Of a DNA stretch of 64,000 nucleotides, positions 20,872-31,931 are shown piece by piece; within the stretch, counting starts at the first letter, position 1; each line of letters begins with the position of its first letter. Under the pieces are notes generated by a model. That model ran no database searches. It was not told the origin of the DNA and worked only from the letters and a program-made list of their open reading frames with translations. The DNA comes from Thiopseudomonas denitrificans (GTDB taxonomy: Bacteria; Pseudomonadota; Gammaproteobacteria; Pseudomonadales; Pseudomonadaceae), in the NCBI RefSeq assembly GCF_002866065.1, contig NZ_LNJZ01000008.1, positions 269,759 to 333,758 on the forward strand. The letters run 5' to 3'. Both the position numbers and the translations under genes were made by a program.

Positions 20872-21972
20872 TTATCGACAGCGCCACAACACCGACAACA
20901 GCACGGCAAAGCCCAGACTCCAGCACAGCATGGCGCTGTGTAGCAGCGGCATATAGGCCGCAGGCAGTAAGGGCGCCAGCAGCCGGGCGATGGCGGCCAG
21001 CACCAAAAGACCACTGGCCACATGGCTGCTTTTTAGCGCATTGGCATCCTTGTACAGCTTGACTACGGTAACCCGCGCCATGATGGTCACCATCAACACA
21101 CCCAGCGCAGCCACTGTGACAGCATGGGTAGCCAGCAGCTGCGCCACCGGCACAAACTCGCGCAGACCGAGCAGGAATACGCCCAGCGCCAGTCCGCAGT
21201 AACCGGCAAACAAAAACAGGATGTCGGGGCGGCTGCGATAAAGCCATGGCTGCCAGCGCAGGATACGCACGGCAATAATGCCGCCGGCCAGCAACAACAG
21301 CAGACCCTTGATAACCGGCAGCACATCCAGAACCTGCAGCAGAAAGCCCAGCGCCAGCGCAACCAGCCCGGCCCCTTCCACATTGGGCTGCACACGGTTA
21401 CCCATGCGCACATTCTGCTGCAACCAGAAGCTGGCCAACACCGGCGCAATCACCCGTCCGCCCATGAAAAACATCAGTGCCGACAGTACAATCAGCGCAT
21501 GGGGCAGCAGCGCGGCAAACACGGACGCATCCGCCCCGGCCACGGCGGTCAGCAGGCCGACCAGCGCCACCATGGGCGCCACGCTACGGTTTTGCCACTT
21601 GCTCGCGCGCCAGAATGCCGGAACCACCTGCTGGGCCAGCATAAACGCTGCCCCGGCAGCAAACAGCGAGCCCAGCGGATGAAAGCCCAGCAGCCAGAAG
21701 CTGATTCGTGCCAGCAACCAGCACGCGGTCAGCCACAGCAGTTTTTTACGCTCGACATTGCCCAGCAGGTAACCGCAAATCACCAGAAACGCCACACCGA
21801 AGATCAGTTCGTGGGCATGCACATGGGGATTGGCCAGGCCCGGCAGCCAGTGAATTTGCCCAAGCATGGACACTACCGACAACGGCAACACAAGCATGGC
21901 GTACAACGATGCCAGCGGAAACAGCCACTGGCGGGCCTGGATTTTCTTGTTGAGAGATTTGGTTTCAGTCAT
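20872..21972 (-). CDS. nnrS: NnrS family heme/copper membrane protein
   Basis: NnrS is a polytopic membrane protein linked to nitric oxide stress and often encoded near nor genes. About twelve hydrophobic segments are visible over 366 residues, with the family start region LFPLASLYAMLVLPLSVV and HVHAHELIFGVAFLVICGYL holding the conserved histidines (about residues 50-55). I chose the ATG at 21972; an in-frame TTG at 21993 overlaps the antitoxin stop (TTGA) and would add seven residues. It lies downstream of a toxin-antitoxin pair and of norCB-norD, all on the same strand. Confidence 0.88.
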   Translation of the reverse strand: MTETKSLNKKIQARQWLFPLASLYAMLVLPLSVVSMLGQIHWLPGLANPHVHAHELIFGVAFLVICGYLLGNVERKKLLWLTACWLLARISFWLLGFHPLGSLFAAGAAFMLAQQVVPAFWRASKWQNRSVAPMVALVGLLTAVAGADASVFAALLPHALIVLSALMFFMGGRVIAPVLASFWLQQNVRMGNRVQPNVEGAGLVALALGFLLQVLDVLPVIKGLLLLLAGGIIAVRILRWQPWLYRSRPDILFLFAGYCGLALGVFLLGLREFVPVAQLLATHAVTVAALGVLMVTIMARVTVVKLYKDANALKSSHVASGLLVLAAIARLLAPLLPAAYMPLLHSAMLCWSLGFAVLLSVLWRCR

Positions 21973-21989
21973 GTCGCTGGTTGTCGCCG

Positions 21990-22292
21990 TCAAAGAATGG
22001 CCTGCAAGCCCTTGTCCGCAATCACATTGAGCAGCTTGAGTGCGGGACCGCTCGGACGGGTTTCACCCTGCTCCCACTTGCGAATGGTTGAAGCTGTTGT
22101 GTGCAGATGCAACGCAAACACCGGCTGGCTGAATTTGAGTGTTTCCCGCAGTTGCCTGATTGCTTGCGCATCAAAATCACGCACCGGCGGTGGGCACAAA
22201 GCATCAAACTCGCGCATGGTTACCTTGTCAATGGCCCCGGCTGCCTCAAGCGCGCCCAAATCATCCCTGAGTGATTCAATGATATTGCTCAC
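21990..22292 (-). CDS. Antitoxin, HigA-like Xre/Cro repressor
   Basis: A 100-residue protein with a C-terminal helix-turn-helix (IRQLRETLKFSQPVFALHLH and TTASTIRKWEQGETRPSG, about residues 44-83). This is the HigA/YgiT type of antitoxin paired with a toxin-first operon. GTG at 22292 is preceded by AGGAGG at good distance. The start overlaps the toxin stop by 17 bases, so translation is coupled. It should bind and neutralise the toxin and repress the shared promoter, where a 15-nt palindrome is present. Confidence 0.85.
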   Translation of the reverse strand: MSNIIESLRDDLGALEAAGAIDKVTMREFDALCPPPVRDFDAQAIRQLRETLKFSQPVFALHLHTTASTIRKWEQGETRPSGPALKLLNVIADKGLQAIL

Positions 22293-22656
22293 AGTTCACC
22301 TCCTGCAAAACACCGGACAACAACGCCTTGTCCAGAGACTCTCCGTCCAGTTCCAGAAACACCCTGCCGGCGTACTGGAGAGCTTTCTTTTCGGCCTGGG
22401 TAATGTTGGCTTTGTCATTCTTGGAGAACCCATGCAGAAACACATAGCGTTCACCCAGCCTGACAGACAATAAAGTCCGGTAACTACTGCTCTTGCCTGC
22501 TCCTGAACGGGCAATGCGTTTCTTGTAAAGCAAGCCGCCCAAGTCCGCATCAAACAGGCCGTTACCCATTTCCTGAACCGCTTTGCATAAAGCAAGATCA
22601 GGCAAGCTTTCATCATCCTGCCACCGTGCAAAATCCTTTCGTTTCAAAATACGCAT
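22276..22656 (-). CDS. RelE/HigB-like toxin (phage Gp49-like family)
   Basis: A 126-residue protein that fits the PF06296-type RelE toxins: MRILKRKDFARW, LCKAVQEMGNGLFDADLGG, YKKRIARSGAGKSSSYRTLL, RYVFLHGFSKNDKANITQAE. Members are ribosome-dependent mRNA interferases or relatives. ATG at 22656 has GGAG eight bases before it; an upstream GTG (22665) is less well placed. It is followed by a HigA-like antitoxin with a 17-base overlap. The pair sits between norD and nnrS and may have been inserted there. Confidence 0.85.
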   Translation of the reverse strand: MRILKRKDFARWQDDESLPDLALCKAVQEMGNGLFDADLGGLLYKKRIARSGAGKSSSYRTLLSVRLGERYVFLHGFSKNDKANITQAEKKALQYAGRVFLELDGESLDKALLSGVLQEVNCEQYH

Positions 22657-22676
22657 TCGAATCACTCCATTGATCG

Positions 22677-22691
22677 TACCCGTTACGGGTA
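22677..22691 (-). promoter_or_regulatory. Probable toxin-antitoxin operator palindrome
   Basis: TACCCGT-T-ACGGGTA is a perfect inverted repeat with seven-base arms and a one-base spacer. It lies 20 bases upstream of the toxin start and next to a TATACC (minus strand) that could be the -10 box. Position and symmetry suit autoregulation by the HigA-like antitoxin. Confidence 0.6.
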
Positions 22692-22774
22692 TACCTTAGC
22701 ACCTTTACACAGCCTCCGACATCCTGGACTCAGCAACTGTGCTTCGCTGCTCAAGAATAACCAAGGCTTGCCGA

Positions 22775-22792
22775 GTGCGAATAAATTCGCAC
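22775..22792. repeat. REP-like palindrome, single copy
   Basis: GTGCGAATAAATTCGCAC, identical to the core at 5759-5776, followed by CTAC. It lies in the gap between the toxin-antitoxin promoter and norD. Confidence 0.75.
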
Positions 22793-22891
22793 CTACCGAC
22801 GCACAAACCAGATGCACAAAGCTCGCCCCAAACGCCGCGAAGCAGCCCGGCACAGCCGGGCCACTCCCTCAAACGGCAAGGTGTATCTGCA

Positions 22892-22981
22892 GGCAGGGCG
22901 AGGCCGGAGCAAAGCATCAGCAGGCGTGACGAAGCTTGCTTCGGCGCGGCTGCGTAGCTTTGCGCAGCGCCTCGCCCTGCC
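22892..22981. repeat. Large palindromic element in the norD-toxin gap
   Basis: The perfect 13-bp arms GGCAGGGCGAGGC (22892-22904) and GCCTCGCCCTGCC (22969-22981) enclose 64 bases that contain a second small hairpin, GAAGC-TT-GCTTC. Downstream to 23050 there is a segment (CTTCGCTACGCGCAGAATGAC) of a kind I recall as scattered in proteobacterial intergenic DNA. The reading frames that cross this region (for example 22705-23067 minus) look like chance products of it. No gene is supported between 22696 and 23072. Confidence 0.6.
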
Positions 22982-23072
22982 ACACCGAAGCCAAAATCAA
23001 CCCCTGGATTCTGCAACTGCCCTTCGCTACGCGCAGAATGACAGGGTGGTTGTAAACCACTACCCAAAAACC

Positions 23073-24917
23073 TTAAGGCTCCGTCAACAACCGGTACAGC
23101 TGTGGCAGGCGGGTAGGCAGCTGCACCGGCTCCTTGATCACGGTAAAGCCGTTGGCACCAAACATGTAGGGCAGATAGTCCTCGGCCTGCTGGTCGATGG
23201 TGATGCAGAACGGAATCAGTCCGGCCCTGCGCGCTTCCATCACCGCCTGACGGGTATCTTCCACGCCATAGCGGCCTTCGTAGATATCCAGGTCATTGGG
23301 CTTGCCGTCGGTGATCAGCAGCAGCAGCTTGCGCCGGTGCGGACGCTTTTCCAGCAGCTGGGTGGCGCGGCGGATGGCGGTACCCATGCGGGTGTAGTAA
23401 CCGGGCTTGAGCGACTGGATGGCACCACAGACATTGGCGTTGTACTTCTGGTCAAAACCCTTGATTTCCAGCATGCGCACATGGTGACGGCGCAGCGAGG
23501 AAAAGCCGTACAGGGCAAAGTCGTCACCGGCCACCGACAGGGCTTCGGAGAACAGCATCAGGCTGTCACCCACCACATCGATCACGCGGCGTTCGTTGTT
23601 GACGTGCGCATCGGTGGACATGGACAGGTCGGCCAATGCCAGACAGCTGAGGTCTCGATGCTGGCGGCGGCGGTCCATGAACAGGCCCGGCTCGTGGATC
23701 TGGCCCAGCTTGCGCTCGACCTGAAAGTCGACACAGGCCTGCAAATCCAGCTCGCTGCCCTGGGTCTGCTGGCGCAGCCACTGCGGTTCGGCACGCAGGT
23801 GCTCGAACTGGCGGCGGATCTTCTTGGCCAGCGGTTGCAGGTGCTCGGGTAGGTTCATCGCATCCTGCAGACGCGGCTCCAGCATCTCGATGTTGGCAAA
23901 GTCCTTGACCAGCTCGTTGCGACGGTAATCCCACTCGGGCATCTTGATGCCCTCGCCCAATGGAATGTCGTCAATATCGCTTGGTGGCAGGTCCAGGTGA
24001 AGCTTGAGGCCGCCGCCCTTGCGCTTGCGCTTCTTGGATACGGTGATCTCGTCCAGGTCATCAGCAGCACGGGCCGCATCGATGTCATCGTCGTCATCAC
24101 CGCAGCGGTCCAGATCCACGTGTTCGGTCCAGGTGAACAGGTTTTCCAGCCGGAATACCAGTAGCCCCTGCTTGCCGGCGTGATCATCAACCCGTCGTGC
24201 CTGCTTGCGCGGAGCCTTGCCCTCGCCCTGTGCCTTGCCCAGCAGGTCGCCATCTTCCTCTTCGTTCCAGTGGGTCTGTTGCGGGTTGCCAAGGTTGAGT
24301 GGCGGGTACAGCCACAGGGCAACCGGCCAGGGCGCGCGTTCGCTGCCGGGGAACTCGTCAACGGTGCCCGGCTTGAGCAATGCCTGGCGAATGGCGTTTT
24401 CCAGCGCGGCCTCGGCAGGCGGCAGCTCTTTCGGGTCGGGGCGCAGGGCCAGGTGAGCCAGCACCAGCTCGGTATAGCGCTTGTGCAATGCCGGATAGGT
24501 CTCCATCAACTCCAGTACCCAGCGCTGGTTGTCGCGCCCCCAATGCTGCATGGGGCCGGCATGCGCGGCCAGAATGGTCAGCCAGCGGTACAGCTCCTGA
24601 TTGAGGCGCTCGTCCGGATAGGTGGCCACAGTGGCCGGCAAGCGCACGCTTTGCGCATCACGCCAGGCTACGGTGAGCTGCTGCGCGGTACCTGCAACCT
24701 TCTGCAGGAAGGAGCGTTTGACCATCATCTGTCGCGCCTGGGCCGCCTCCAGGCTGACCTCGTGGCCGCCACCCATGGCACGAAACAGCAATGCCAGCCC
24801 GTTCTGCAGCGGCTCCAGTTCGACTCTGGCCTCGGGAAACTCGGGATCAGCCCTGCGGGTGATGAACTTGTGCCAGACACTGCCGGCCCATTCTTCCACT
24901 TCAATGGCAAAACTCAT
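23073..24917 (-). CDS. norD: Nitric oxide reductase activation protein NorD
   Basis: NorD is a cytoplasmic protein with a C-terminal von Willebrand factor A domain, needed for assembly or activation of NorCB, commonly with a NorQ-type AAA+ ATPase. The 614-residue protein has an acidic, charged middle section (about 265-300, DDDDDIDAA) and a VWA domain from about residue 430. That domain has the metal-site motif ADLSMSTDAH (DxSxS), a Thr in RMGTAIRRAT, and LLLITDGKPNDLD. It follows norB on the same strand. A strong terminator lies between them, so it may depend on read-through or on its own promoter. No norQ gene is in the window. Confidence 0.93.
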   Translation of the reverse strand: MSFAIEVEEWAGSVWHKFITRRADPEFPEARVELEPLQNGLALLFRAMGGGHEVSLEAAQARQMMVKRSFLQKVAGTAQQLTVAWRDAQSVRLPATVATYPDERLNQELYRWLTILAAHAGPMQHWGRDNQRWVLELMETYPALHKRYTELVLAHLALRPDPKELPPAEAALENAIRQALLKPGTVDEFPGSERAPWPVALWLYPPLNLGNPQQTHWNEEEDGDLLGKAQGEGKAPRKQARRVDDHAGKQGLLVFRLENLFTWTEHVDLDRCGDDDDDIDAARAADDLDEITVSKKRKRKGGGLKLHLDLPPSDIDDIPLGEGIKMPEWDYRRNELVKDFANIEMLEPRLQDAMNLPEHLQPLAKKIRRQFEHLRAEPQWLRQQTQGSELDLQACVDFQVERKLGQIHEPGLFMDRRRQHRDLSCLALADLSMSTDAHVNNERRVIDVVGDSLMLFSEALSVAGDDFALYGFSSLRRHHVRMLEIKGFDQKYNANVCGAIQSLKPGYYTRMGTAIRRATQLLEKRPHRRKLLLLITDGKPNDLDIYEGRYGVEDTRQAVMEARRAGLIPFCITIDQQAEDYLPYMFGANGFTVIKEPVQLPTRLPQLYRLLTEP

Positions 24918-25007
24918 GGAATGTCACCTCTCGATACAACTGCCGGAACTACAGGTTCCAGGAATCTTCATGCAGCCATCTACCGGATGGCTCTACGAAA
25001 GCCCCTG

Positions 25008-25040
25008 AAAAAACTACGCCGGGCGAACCCGGCGTAGTTT
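25008..25040 (-). terminator. Strong rho-independent terminator after norB
   Basis: On the minus strand there is a perfect 13-bp stem (AAACTACGCCGGG / CCCGGCGTAGTTT) closed by a TTCG tetraloop and followed by a run of T (the A-run 25008-25013 on the plus strand). It lies 10 bases after the norB stop, so most norCB transcripts should end here, before norD. Confidence 0.9.
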
Positions 25041-25050
25041 CACTCAGCTA

Positions 25051-26499
<1,449 letters not shown>

Positions 26500-26547
26500 T
26501 TACAGGCAATTCAAATTTGCACAAACAAGCAACAAATCATCCAGGCA

Positions 26548-26988
26548 TCAGCCTTCGATGTTGGGTGGCCAGTCGTTTGTGTTGATTTTCGCAGTCCACT
26601 CCAGGAACTCGGTCAGGTCGGACAGCTGCTGATCGGTCAGGTTGAATTGCGGCATTTGGCGACGGCCGGGAACACCGGTCGGCTGCGCCTTCATCCATGC
26701 GGGCAGGAAGTACTTGAAGCCTGCTTCGCCGCCGCGACGATGGAATACGTTGCCCAGTTCGGGGGCAAAGTATGCACCCTCACCCAGCAGGGAGTGACAG
26801 CCGCTGCAGTTGTTGGACTCGTAAATGTGTTTTCCGCGAATCACCGCCTCTGTCAGCTGATCAGCATTGGTACGCTCGGGAATGGTTTTCTCTGTGTGGT
26901 ATGCCAACGCAAGGAACACCAAAATGAAGAACAGACTGCCTCCATAATAAATATTCCGCGCCATACCTTTGGTGAATGTTTCAGACAT
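26548..26988 (-). CDS. norC: Nitric oxide reductase cytochrome c subunit
   Basis: NorC is the membrane-anchored monoheme cytochrome c that feeds electrons to NorB. From the ATG at 26988 (preceded by AGGAGG) the protein has 146 residues, the usual length. One N-terminal membrane helix (NIYYGGSLFFILVFLALAYH) is followed by the heme site CSGCH (about residue 62) in NNCSGCHSLLGEGAYFAPEL and the axial Met region GRRQMPQFNLTDQQL. The frame is open further upstream to 27060 but that part crosses the promoter. norB follows directly. An ANR/DNR-type box lies upstream. Confidence 0.96.
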   Translation of the reverse strand: MSETFTKGMARNIYYGGSLFFILVFLALAYHTEKTIPERTNADQLTEAVIRGKHIYESNNCSGCHSLLGEGAYFAPELGNVFHRRGGEAGFKYFLPAWMKAQPTGVPGRRQMPQFNLTDQQLSDLTEFLEWTAKINTNDWPPNIEG

Positions 26989-27021
26989 GATGCGATGCCT
27001 CCTGGGAAAATTTGCAGGTTC

Positions 27022-27064
27022 ATCATAGAAACTTAATGTTGCAAATGTGCTTGATAGCAATCAA
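27022..27064 (-). promoter_or_regulatory. ANR/DNR (FNR-family) box and -10 box of norCB
   Basis: TTGATAGCAATCAA at 27051-27064 is a perfect match to the FNR-family consensus TTGAT-N4-ATCAA. On the minus strand a TATGAT hexamer (27022-27027) lies with its centre 33 bases from the box centre, as expected for an activator bound at about -41.5. The start codon of norC is 34 bases further on. In Pseudomonas, norCB is activated by the NO-responsive regulator DNR, which is the likely input here. Confidence 0.88.
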
Positions 27065-27147
27065 GTAAGCCAAGATAGTGCCAATCGCACCAGACATTAG
27101 ACGTTTGCATGACGCGCCAGCCTGCATCCTTTGGTTGCAGGTGAACG

Positions 27148-27172
27148 AAAAGGGGCGGCAGAAAGCCGCCCC
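27148..27172 (-). terminator. Rho-independent terminator of metNIQ
   Basis: The perfect 8-bp stem GGGGCGGC / GCCGCCCC with a five-base loop, followed on the minus strand by TTTT, lies 12 bases after the metQ stop. Confidence 0.85.
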
Positions 27173-27183
27173 GGAACAGAGAC

Positions 27184-27960
27184 TCAGAACACCGGAATGA
27201 CGGCACCGTTGTACTTTTCATTGATGAAATCACGCACTGCATCGCTGCCCAGTGCCTGCACCAGCTTCTGCACGGCTTCGGCCTGCTGGTTGTCTTCGCG
27301 GGTCACCAGGATGTTGACATAAGGAGAGTCGGCACCCTCGATTGCCAGCGCATCCTTCTGCGGGTTCAGGCCGGCTTCCAGCGCGTAGTTGGTGTTGATC
27401 AGCGCCACATCAACCTGGTCCAGCACCCGTGGCACGGTGGCTGCTTCCAGCTCGCGCACGCGCAGTTTTTTCGGGTTGTCGGCAATGTCACGTGGTGAGG
27501 CGGTAATGCCTGCATCCGCTTTCAGGGTCAGCACGCCGGCATTCTGCAGCAGCAGCAACGCACGACCACCGTTGGTGGCATCGTTGGGAATGGCTACCTG
27601 GGCACCCTGTTTCAGGTCAGCCAGGCTGGTCACCTTGCGGGAATACGCGCCAAACGGCTCGATGTGGATGCCGGCGACGCTGACCAGTTTGGTGCCCTTG
27701 GCGGCATTGAACTCGTCAAGGTAGGGCTGGTGCTGGAAGAAGTTGGCATCCAGGCGGCCTTCGGATACCTGCACGTTGGGCTGTACATAGTCGGTGAAAA
27801 CTTTGACCTCCAGGGTGATGCCCTGCTCAGCCAGCGCCGGTTTAACGAATTCGAGAATTTCGGCGTGCGGCACCGGCGTGGCAGCAACCTGCAGTTTTTC
27901 TGCTTGCGCAGTCAGGGAAAAGGCGCTCAGTGCGGCGGCCAGCAACAGTGTTTTTTTCAT
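27184..27960 (-). CDS. metQ: MetQ/NlpA-family substrate-binding protein
   Basis: The periplasmic binding protein of a D/L-methionine-type ABC importer. The 258-residue protein starts MKKTLLLAAALSAFSLTAQA, a cleavable signal peptide with no lipobox cysteine, so it is probably soluble periplasmic rather than a lipoprotein as in E. coli. The NLPA fold is shown by VAATPVPHAEILEFVKPAL, DANFFQHQPYLDEFN, GAQVAIPNDATNGGRALLLL and ALINTNYALEAGLNP. ATG at 27960 is preceded by AAGGAG. It is the last gene of metN-metI-metQ, 59 bases after metI. Confidence 0.93.
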   Translation of the reverse strand: MKKTLLLAAALSAFSLTAQAEKLQVAATPVPHAEILEFVKPALAEQGITLEVKVFTDYVQPNVQVSEGRLDANFFQHQPYLDEFNAAKGTKLVSVAGIHIEPFGAYSRKVTSLADLKQGAQVAIPNDATNGGRALLLLQNAGVLTLKADAGITASPRDIADNPKKLRVRELEAATVPRVLDQVDVALINTNYALEAGLNPQKDALAIEGADSPYVNILVTREDNQQAEAVQKLVQALGSDAVRDFINEKYNGAVIPVF

Positions 27961-28019
27961 TGAAGACTCCTTGGGTTTTCGTCCGGCACCCGGCAACTTG
28001 CACGGGCTGCAGACCATTC

Positions 28020-28685
28020 TTATTTGCGGGAAAAGTGCACCACCAGGCGGTCGCCCAGCATTTGCAGGATTTGTACCAGCACCAACAATAGCACGACCGT
28101 AACCACCATCACATCCGTCTGGAAGCGCTGGTAGCCGAAACGGATCGCCAGGTCACCCAGACCACCGGCCCCGACCACACCGGCCATTGCCGTGTAGGAC
28201 ACCAGGGTAATCGCGGTCACGGTAACTGCCGCGATGATTCCCGGCCGGGCTTCCGGTAACAGGGCATTCCAGATGATCTGGCCGGTGGTCGCGCCCATCG
28301 ACTGCACAGCCTCGATGATGCCGCGATCCACCTCGCGCAGCGCGGTTTCCACCAGCCGGGCAAAGAACGGCGTGGCCCCCACCACCAGTGGCGGAATGGC
28401 GCCGGCCACCCCCAGCGAGGTGCCGGTCACCAGCACGGTGAAGGGAATCATCACGATCAGCAGAATGATGAACGGCAGCGAGCGCAGCACGTTCACCACC
28501 AGTGACAGTGCGGCATAGGCGCCACGGTGGGCAAACAGCTGACGCGGACCAAGCAAAAACAGCAGCACGCCCAGCGGCAAACCCAGCAACACGGTAAACA
28601 GCAGCGAACCGCCCAGCATCAGCAGGGTGTCCAGTGTCGCCAGCCAGATTTCGTACCAGTCAATATTGACGAACATTGCACTCAT
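28020..28685 (-). CDS. metI: Methionine ABC transporter permease
   Basis: The 221-residue inner-membrane permease has five to six hydrophobic segments and the permease cytoplasmic loop [20 protein letters not shown], which docks on MetN. The ATG overlaps the metN stop (ATGA), so the genes are translationally coupled. The substrate is inferred from the family and from the NIL domain of the partner ATPase. Confidence 0.94.
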   Translation of the reverse strand: MSAMFVNIDWYEIWLATLDTLLMLGGSLLFTVLLGLPLGVLLFLLGPRQLFAHRGAYAALSLVVNVLRSLPFIILLIVMIPFTVLVTGTSLGVAGAIPPLVVGATPFFARLVETALREVDRGIIEAVQSMGATTGQIIWNALLPEARPGIIAAVTVTAITLVSYTAMAGVVGAGGLGDLAIRFGYQRFQTDVMVVTVVLLLVLVQILQMLGDRLVVHFSRK

Positions 28686-29695
28686 GCGCGGATCACCTCC
28701 AGGGTTACGCCGGCGGCCTGCAACTGTTCACGGGCGGCCAGGGCCTGGCTTTCGCTGCCACTCAGGGCAACGGTGAGCTGACCGCAGGGCTGATCCTTGA
28801 TGCGGCCGATGCGGCCGGCGAGGATGCTGTAGTCGATGCCGGTCTCGCGGGCAACGCGGCCCAGCACCGGCGCATAGGTGCTTTCGCCGAGGAAGGTCAG
28901 GCGTACGATGCTGCCCTGCACCTGCTGCCAGTCTTCATCGGTGACAAAATCGTCATCCTCGCTTTCCTGAACAAAGCTGATGGTAGTCGGATGTTGCGGG
29001 GGCAAAAAGACATCGGCGACATCACCCAGCTCGACAATCACGCCGCCATCCATCACGCCGACCCGGTCGCAGACGCGGCGGATGACGTCCATTTCGTGAG
29101 TGATCAGCACAATGGTCAGGCCCAGTTCGCGGTTGATCTCGGCCAGCAATTGCAGCACCTGGGCCGTGGTTTGCGGGTCCAGCGCGCTGGTAGCTTCGTC
29201 ACACAGCAGAATGTCCGGACCGGTTGCCAGCGCGCGGGCAATGCCGACACGCTGCTTCTGGCCGCCGGACAGCTGCGCCGGGTATTTCTGCGCGTGCTCG
29301 GACAGTCCGACCCGCACCAGCAATTCACGGACCCGTTGCGCAATGTCAGCGCTGCCGTGCCCGCCAGCCAGTTTCATCGGCATGGCGATGTTCTCGGCCA
29401 CGGTTTTCGAGGCCAACAAATTGAAATGCTGGAAAATCATGCCCACGGAGCGGCGAAAACTGCGCAGACCATTTGCATCCAGCGCGGTCACCTCGATGCC
29501 ATTGATGATGATACGGCCACCGCTGGGTTCTTCCAGCCGGTTGATCAGACGCAGCAGGGTGCTTTTACCGGCACCGGAGTGGCCAATCAGGCCAAAGACC
29601 TCACCACGCCGGACATGCAGATCGGTGGGCTGCAGCGCCGGGATCTGCCGGCCCTGTACAGTGTAGGCCTTGTGGACCTGTTGAAATTCGATCAC
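28682..29695 (-). CDS. metN: Methionine import ATP-binding protein
   Basis: The 337-residue ATPase has Walker [10 protein letters not shown] (about residue 38), Q-loop FQHFNLL, signature [15 protein letters not shown], Walker [13 protein letters not shown] and the H-loop ITHEMD. A C-terminal NIL domain (about residues 255-337) binds methionine for feedback control in this family. The start is GTG at 29695, giving the conserved [11 protein letters not shown]. It is the first gene of the operon. Confidence 0.95.
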   Translation of the reverse strand: MIEFQQVHKAYTVQGRQIPALQPTDLHVRRGEVFGLIGHSGAGKSTLLRLINRLEEPSGGRIIINGIEVTALDANGLRSFRRSVGMIFQHFNLLASKTVAENIAMPMKLAGGHGSADIAQRVRELLVRVGLSEHAQKYPAQLSGGQKQRVGIARALATGPDILLCDEATSALDPQTTAQVLQLLAEINRELGLTIVLITHEMDVIRRVCDRVGVMDGGVIVELGDVADVFLPPQHPTTISFVQESEDDDFVTDEDWQQVQGSIVRLTFLGESTYAPVLGRVARETGIDYSILAGRIGRIKDQPCGQLTVALSGSESQALAAREQLQAAGVTLEVIRA

Positions 29696-29781
29696 TTGTG
29701 TTCCTTGGGCTGCCTGCCTGTTGCGGCAGCCGGCAGCCTTGCTCTGTACAAATGTATTCGCGCAGGGAGCCCGAATATTTT

Positions 29782-29799
29782 GTGCGAATAAATTCGCAC
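29782..29799. repeat. REP-like palindrome, single copy
   Basis: GTGCGAATAAATTCGCAC followed by CTACA. It sits between the ecotin stop (29805) and metN, six bases from the ecotin stop, where it could protect the 3' end of the ecotin transcript. Confidence 0.75.
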
Positions 29800-29804
29800 C
29801 TACA

Positions 29805-30290
29805 TTATTCTTTCCCGGCTACCTTGAGTACGGTGTCGGCCGCCCAGAAGCGGTAACGCACTTCGATGTTGTCCGGCGCATACACCACCACCGGCAGCTT
29901 GCTGTTGTAACGCAGGAAGGTGCCGTCACCGCGCACCGGCACGAAGGCCTCCACGGTGCTGTTGTCCGGACAGGCCATCATGGTGCTCATCGGCCCTTGC
30001 ACATCACTCAACTCGTAATAGGTATAGCCCCAGCCTTCCAGGGTGCGCTCCTTGAGGGTGCCGGCCATGGCGCGGGTGTTACAGTCGGTCTGCATCAGCT
30101 GCCCAGGGACGATTTCCAGTTTGTACAGGTCTTCGTCAGCCTGTTGTGGCAGCCAGATCACATGACGCTGGTAGCCTTCCTGCGCAGCCGGATAAGGGGC
30201 GACATCAGCCAGCTTTTGCTGGGAAACGGCGGCACAGGCGGCGGTGGTAACGGCGGCAACCATGGCGGCGGCGCAAAGTGCTTTTTTCAT
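29805..30290 (-). CDS. eco: Ecotin, periplasmic serine protease inhibitor
   Basis: Ecotin is a dimeric inhibitor of trypsin-fold serine proteases, including those of hosts and predators. The 161-residue protein has a signal peptide (about residues 1-20) and the family landmarks [30 protein letters not shown], the reactive loop [12 protein letters not shown] with P1 Met, [20 protein letters not shown], and the two cysteines (TDCN and MMAC) that form the conserved disulfide. It stands alone between metN and znuA on the same strand. Confidence 0.95.
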   Translation of the reverse strand: MKKALCAAAMVAAVTTAACAAVSQQKLADVAPYPAAQEGYQRHVIWLPQQADEDLYKLEIVPGQLMQTDCNTRAMAGTLKERTLEGWGYTYYELSDVQGPMSTMMACPDNSTVEAFVPVRGDGTFLRYNSKLPVVVYAPDNIEVRYRFWAADTVLKVAGKE

Positions 30291-30354
30291 GATCAGGCCC
30301 TGCTTGAGAAAAATGACGGCCTATTGTCCCCGAGCAGGCTCCGCCTGACAACAG

Positions 30355-31371
<1,017 letters not shown>

Positions 31372-31394
31372 GGAGGTTTCCTCAGTCAAAAGTT

Positions 31395-31407
31395 GTTATA
31401 TAATAAC
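31395..31407. promoter_or_regulatory. Zur box between znuA and zur
   Basis: GTTATATAATAAC matches the gammaproteobacterial Zur core GTTATAnTATAAC with one mismatch. It overlaps TATAAT (31399-31404), a likely -10 box. The site lies between the divergent znuA and zur genes, so zinc-loaded Zur should repress both sides. Confidence 0.85.
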
Positions 31408-31433
31408 GTTTCGATTCTGGAAATAATCAAGTC

Positions 31434-31931
31434 ATGTCAAAAAATATTTCTCCTCCAGCCGCTCCGTGCCCGCATCATGGGCACCAGGCCTGCATCGAGC
31501 AGGCACTGGCCACTGCCGTCGAGCTGTGTAACCGTGGCGGCCTGCGGCTGACCCCCATCCGCAAACGGGTACTGGAACTGGTCTGGCAAAGCCACCAGCC
31601 ACTGGGAGCCTATGACATTCTGGCGCAACTCAGCGCGGAGGACGGCCGCCCGGCAGCGCCGCCCACAGTCTACCGGGCACTGGACTTTCTGCTCGACAAC
31701 GGCCTGATCCACCGGCTCGCCTCACTCAATGCCTTCATCGGCTGCGACCGGCCGCACCAGGCCCACCAGGGCCATTTCCTGATTTGCCGGCTCTGCAAGG
31801 TAGCCCGCGAGCTGCCGCATGACGCCATTGACGAAGCGGTGGAGCAGACAGCAGCCGAGCTGGGCTTTCTGGTCGAACAACAAGTCGTCGAAGTGTCCGG
31901 AGTGTGCGCACCCTGCAGGGGGCACGCGTGA
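31434..31931 (+). CDS. zur: Zinc uptake regulator (Fur family)
   Basis: A 165-residue Fur-family repressor. The N-terminal winged helix is [27 protein letters not shown] with the recognition region [20 protein letters not shown]. The C-terminal dimerisation domain carries the structural zinc cysteines ICRLCK and VCAPC. The N-terminus has extra His (PCPHHGHQA) that could also bind metal. It overlaps znuC by four bases (GTGA), forming zur-znuC-znuB, divergent from znuA. Confidence 0.94.
   Translation: MSKNISPPAAPCPHHGHQACIEQALATAVELCNRGGLRLTPIRKRVLELVWQSHQPLGAYDILAQLSAEDGRPAAPPTVYRALDFLLDNGLIHRLASLNAFIGCDRPHQAHQGHFLICRLCKVARELPHDAIDEAVEQTAAELGFLVEQQVVEVSGVCAPCRGHA

Noticed and set aside
22705..23067. 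A 120-codon minus-strand frame between the toxin-antitoxin pair and norD
   Set aside because: It runs through a REP palindrome and the large inverted repeat; the composition is that of the repeats and no protein family is recognisable.
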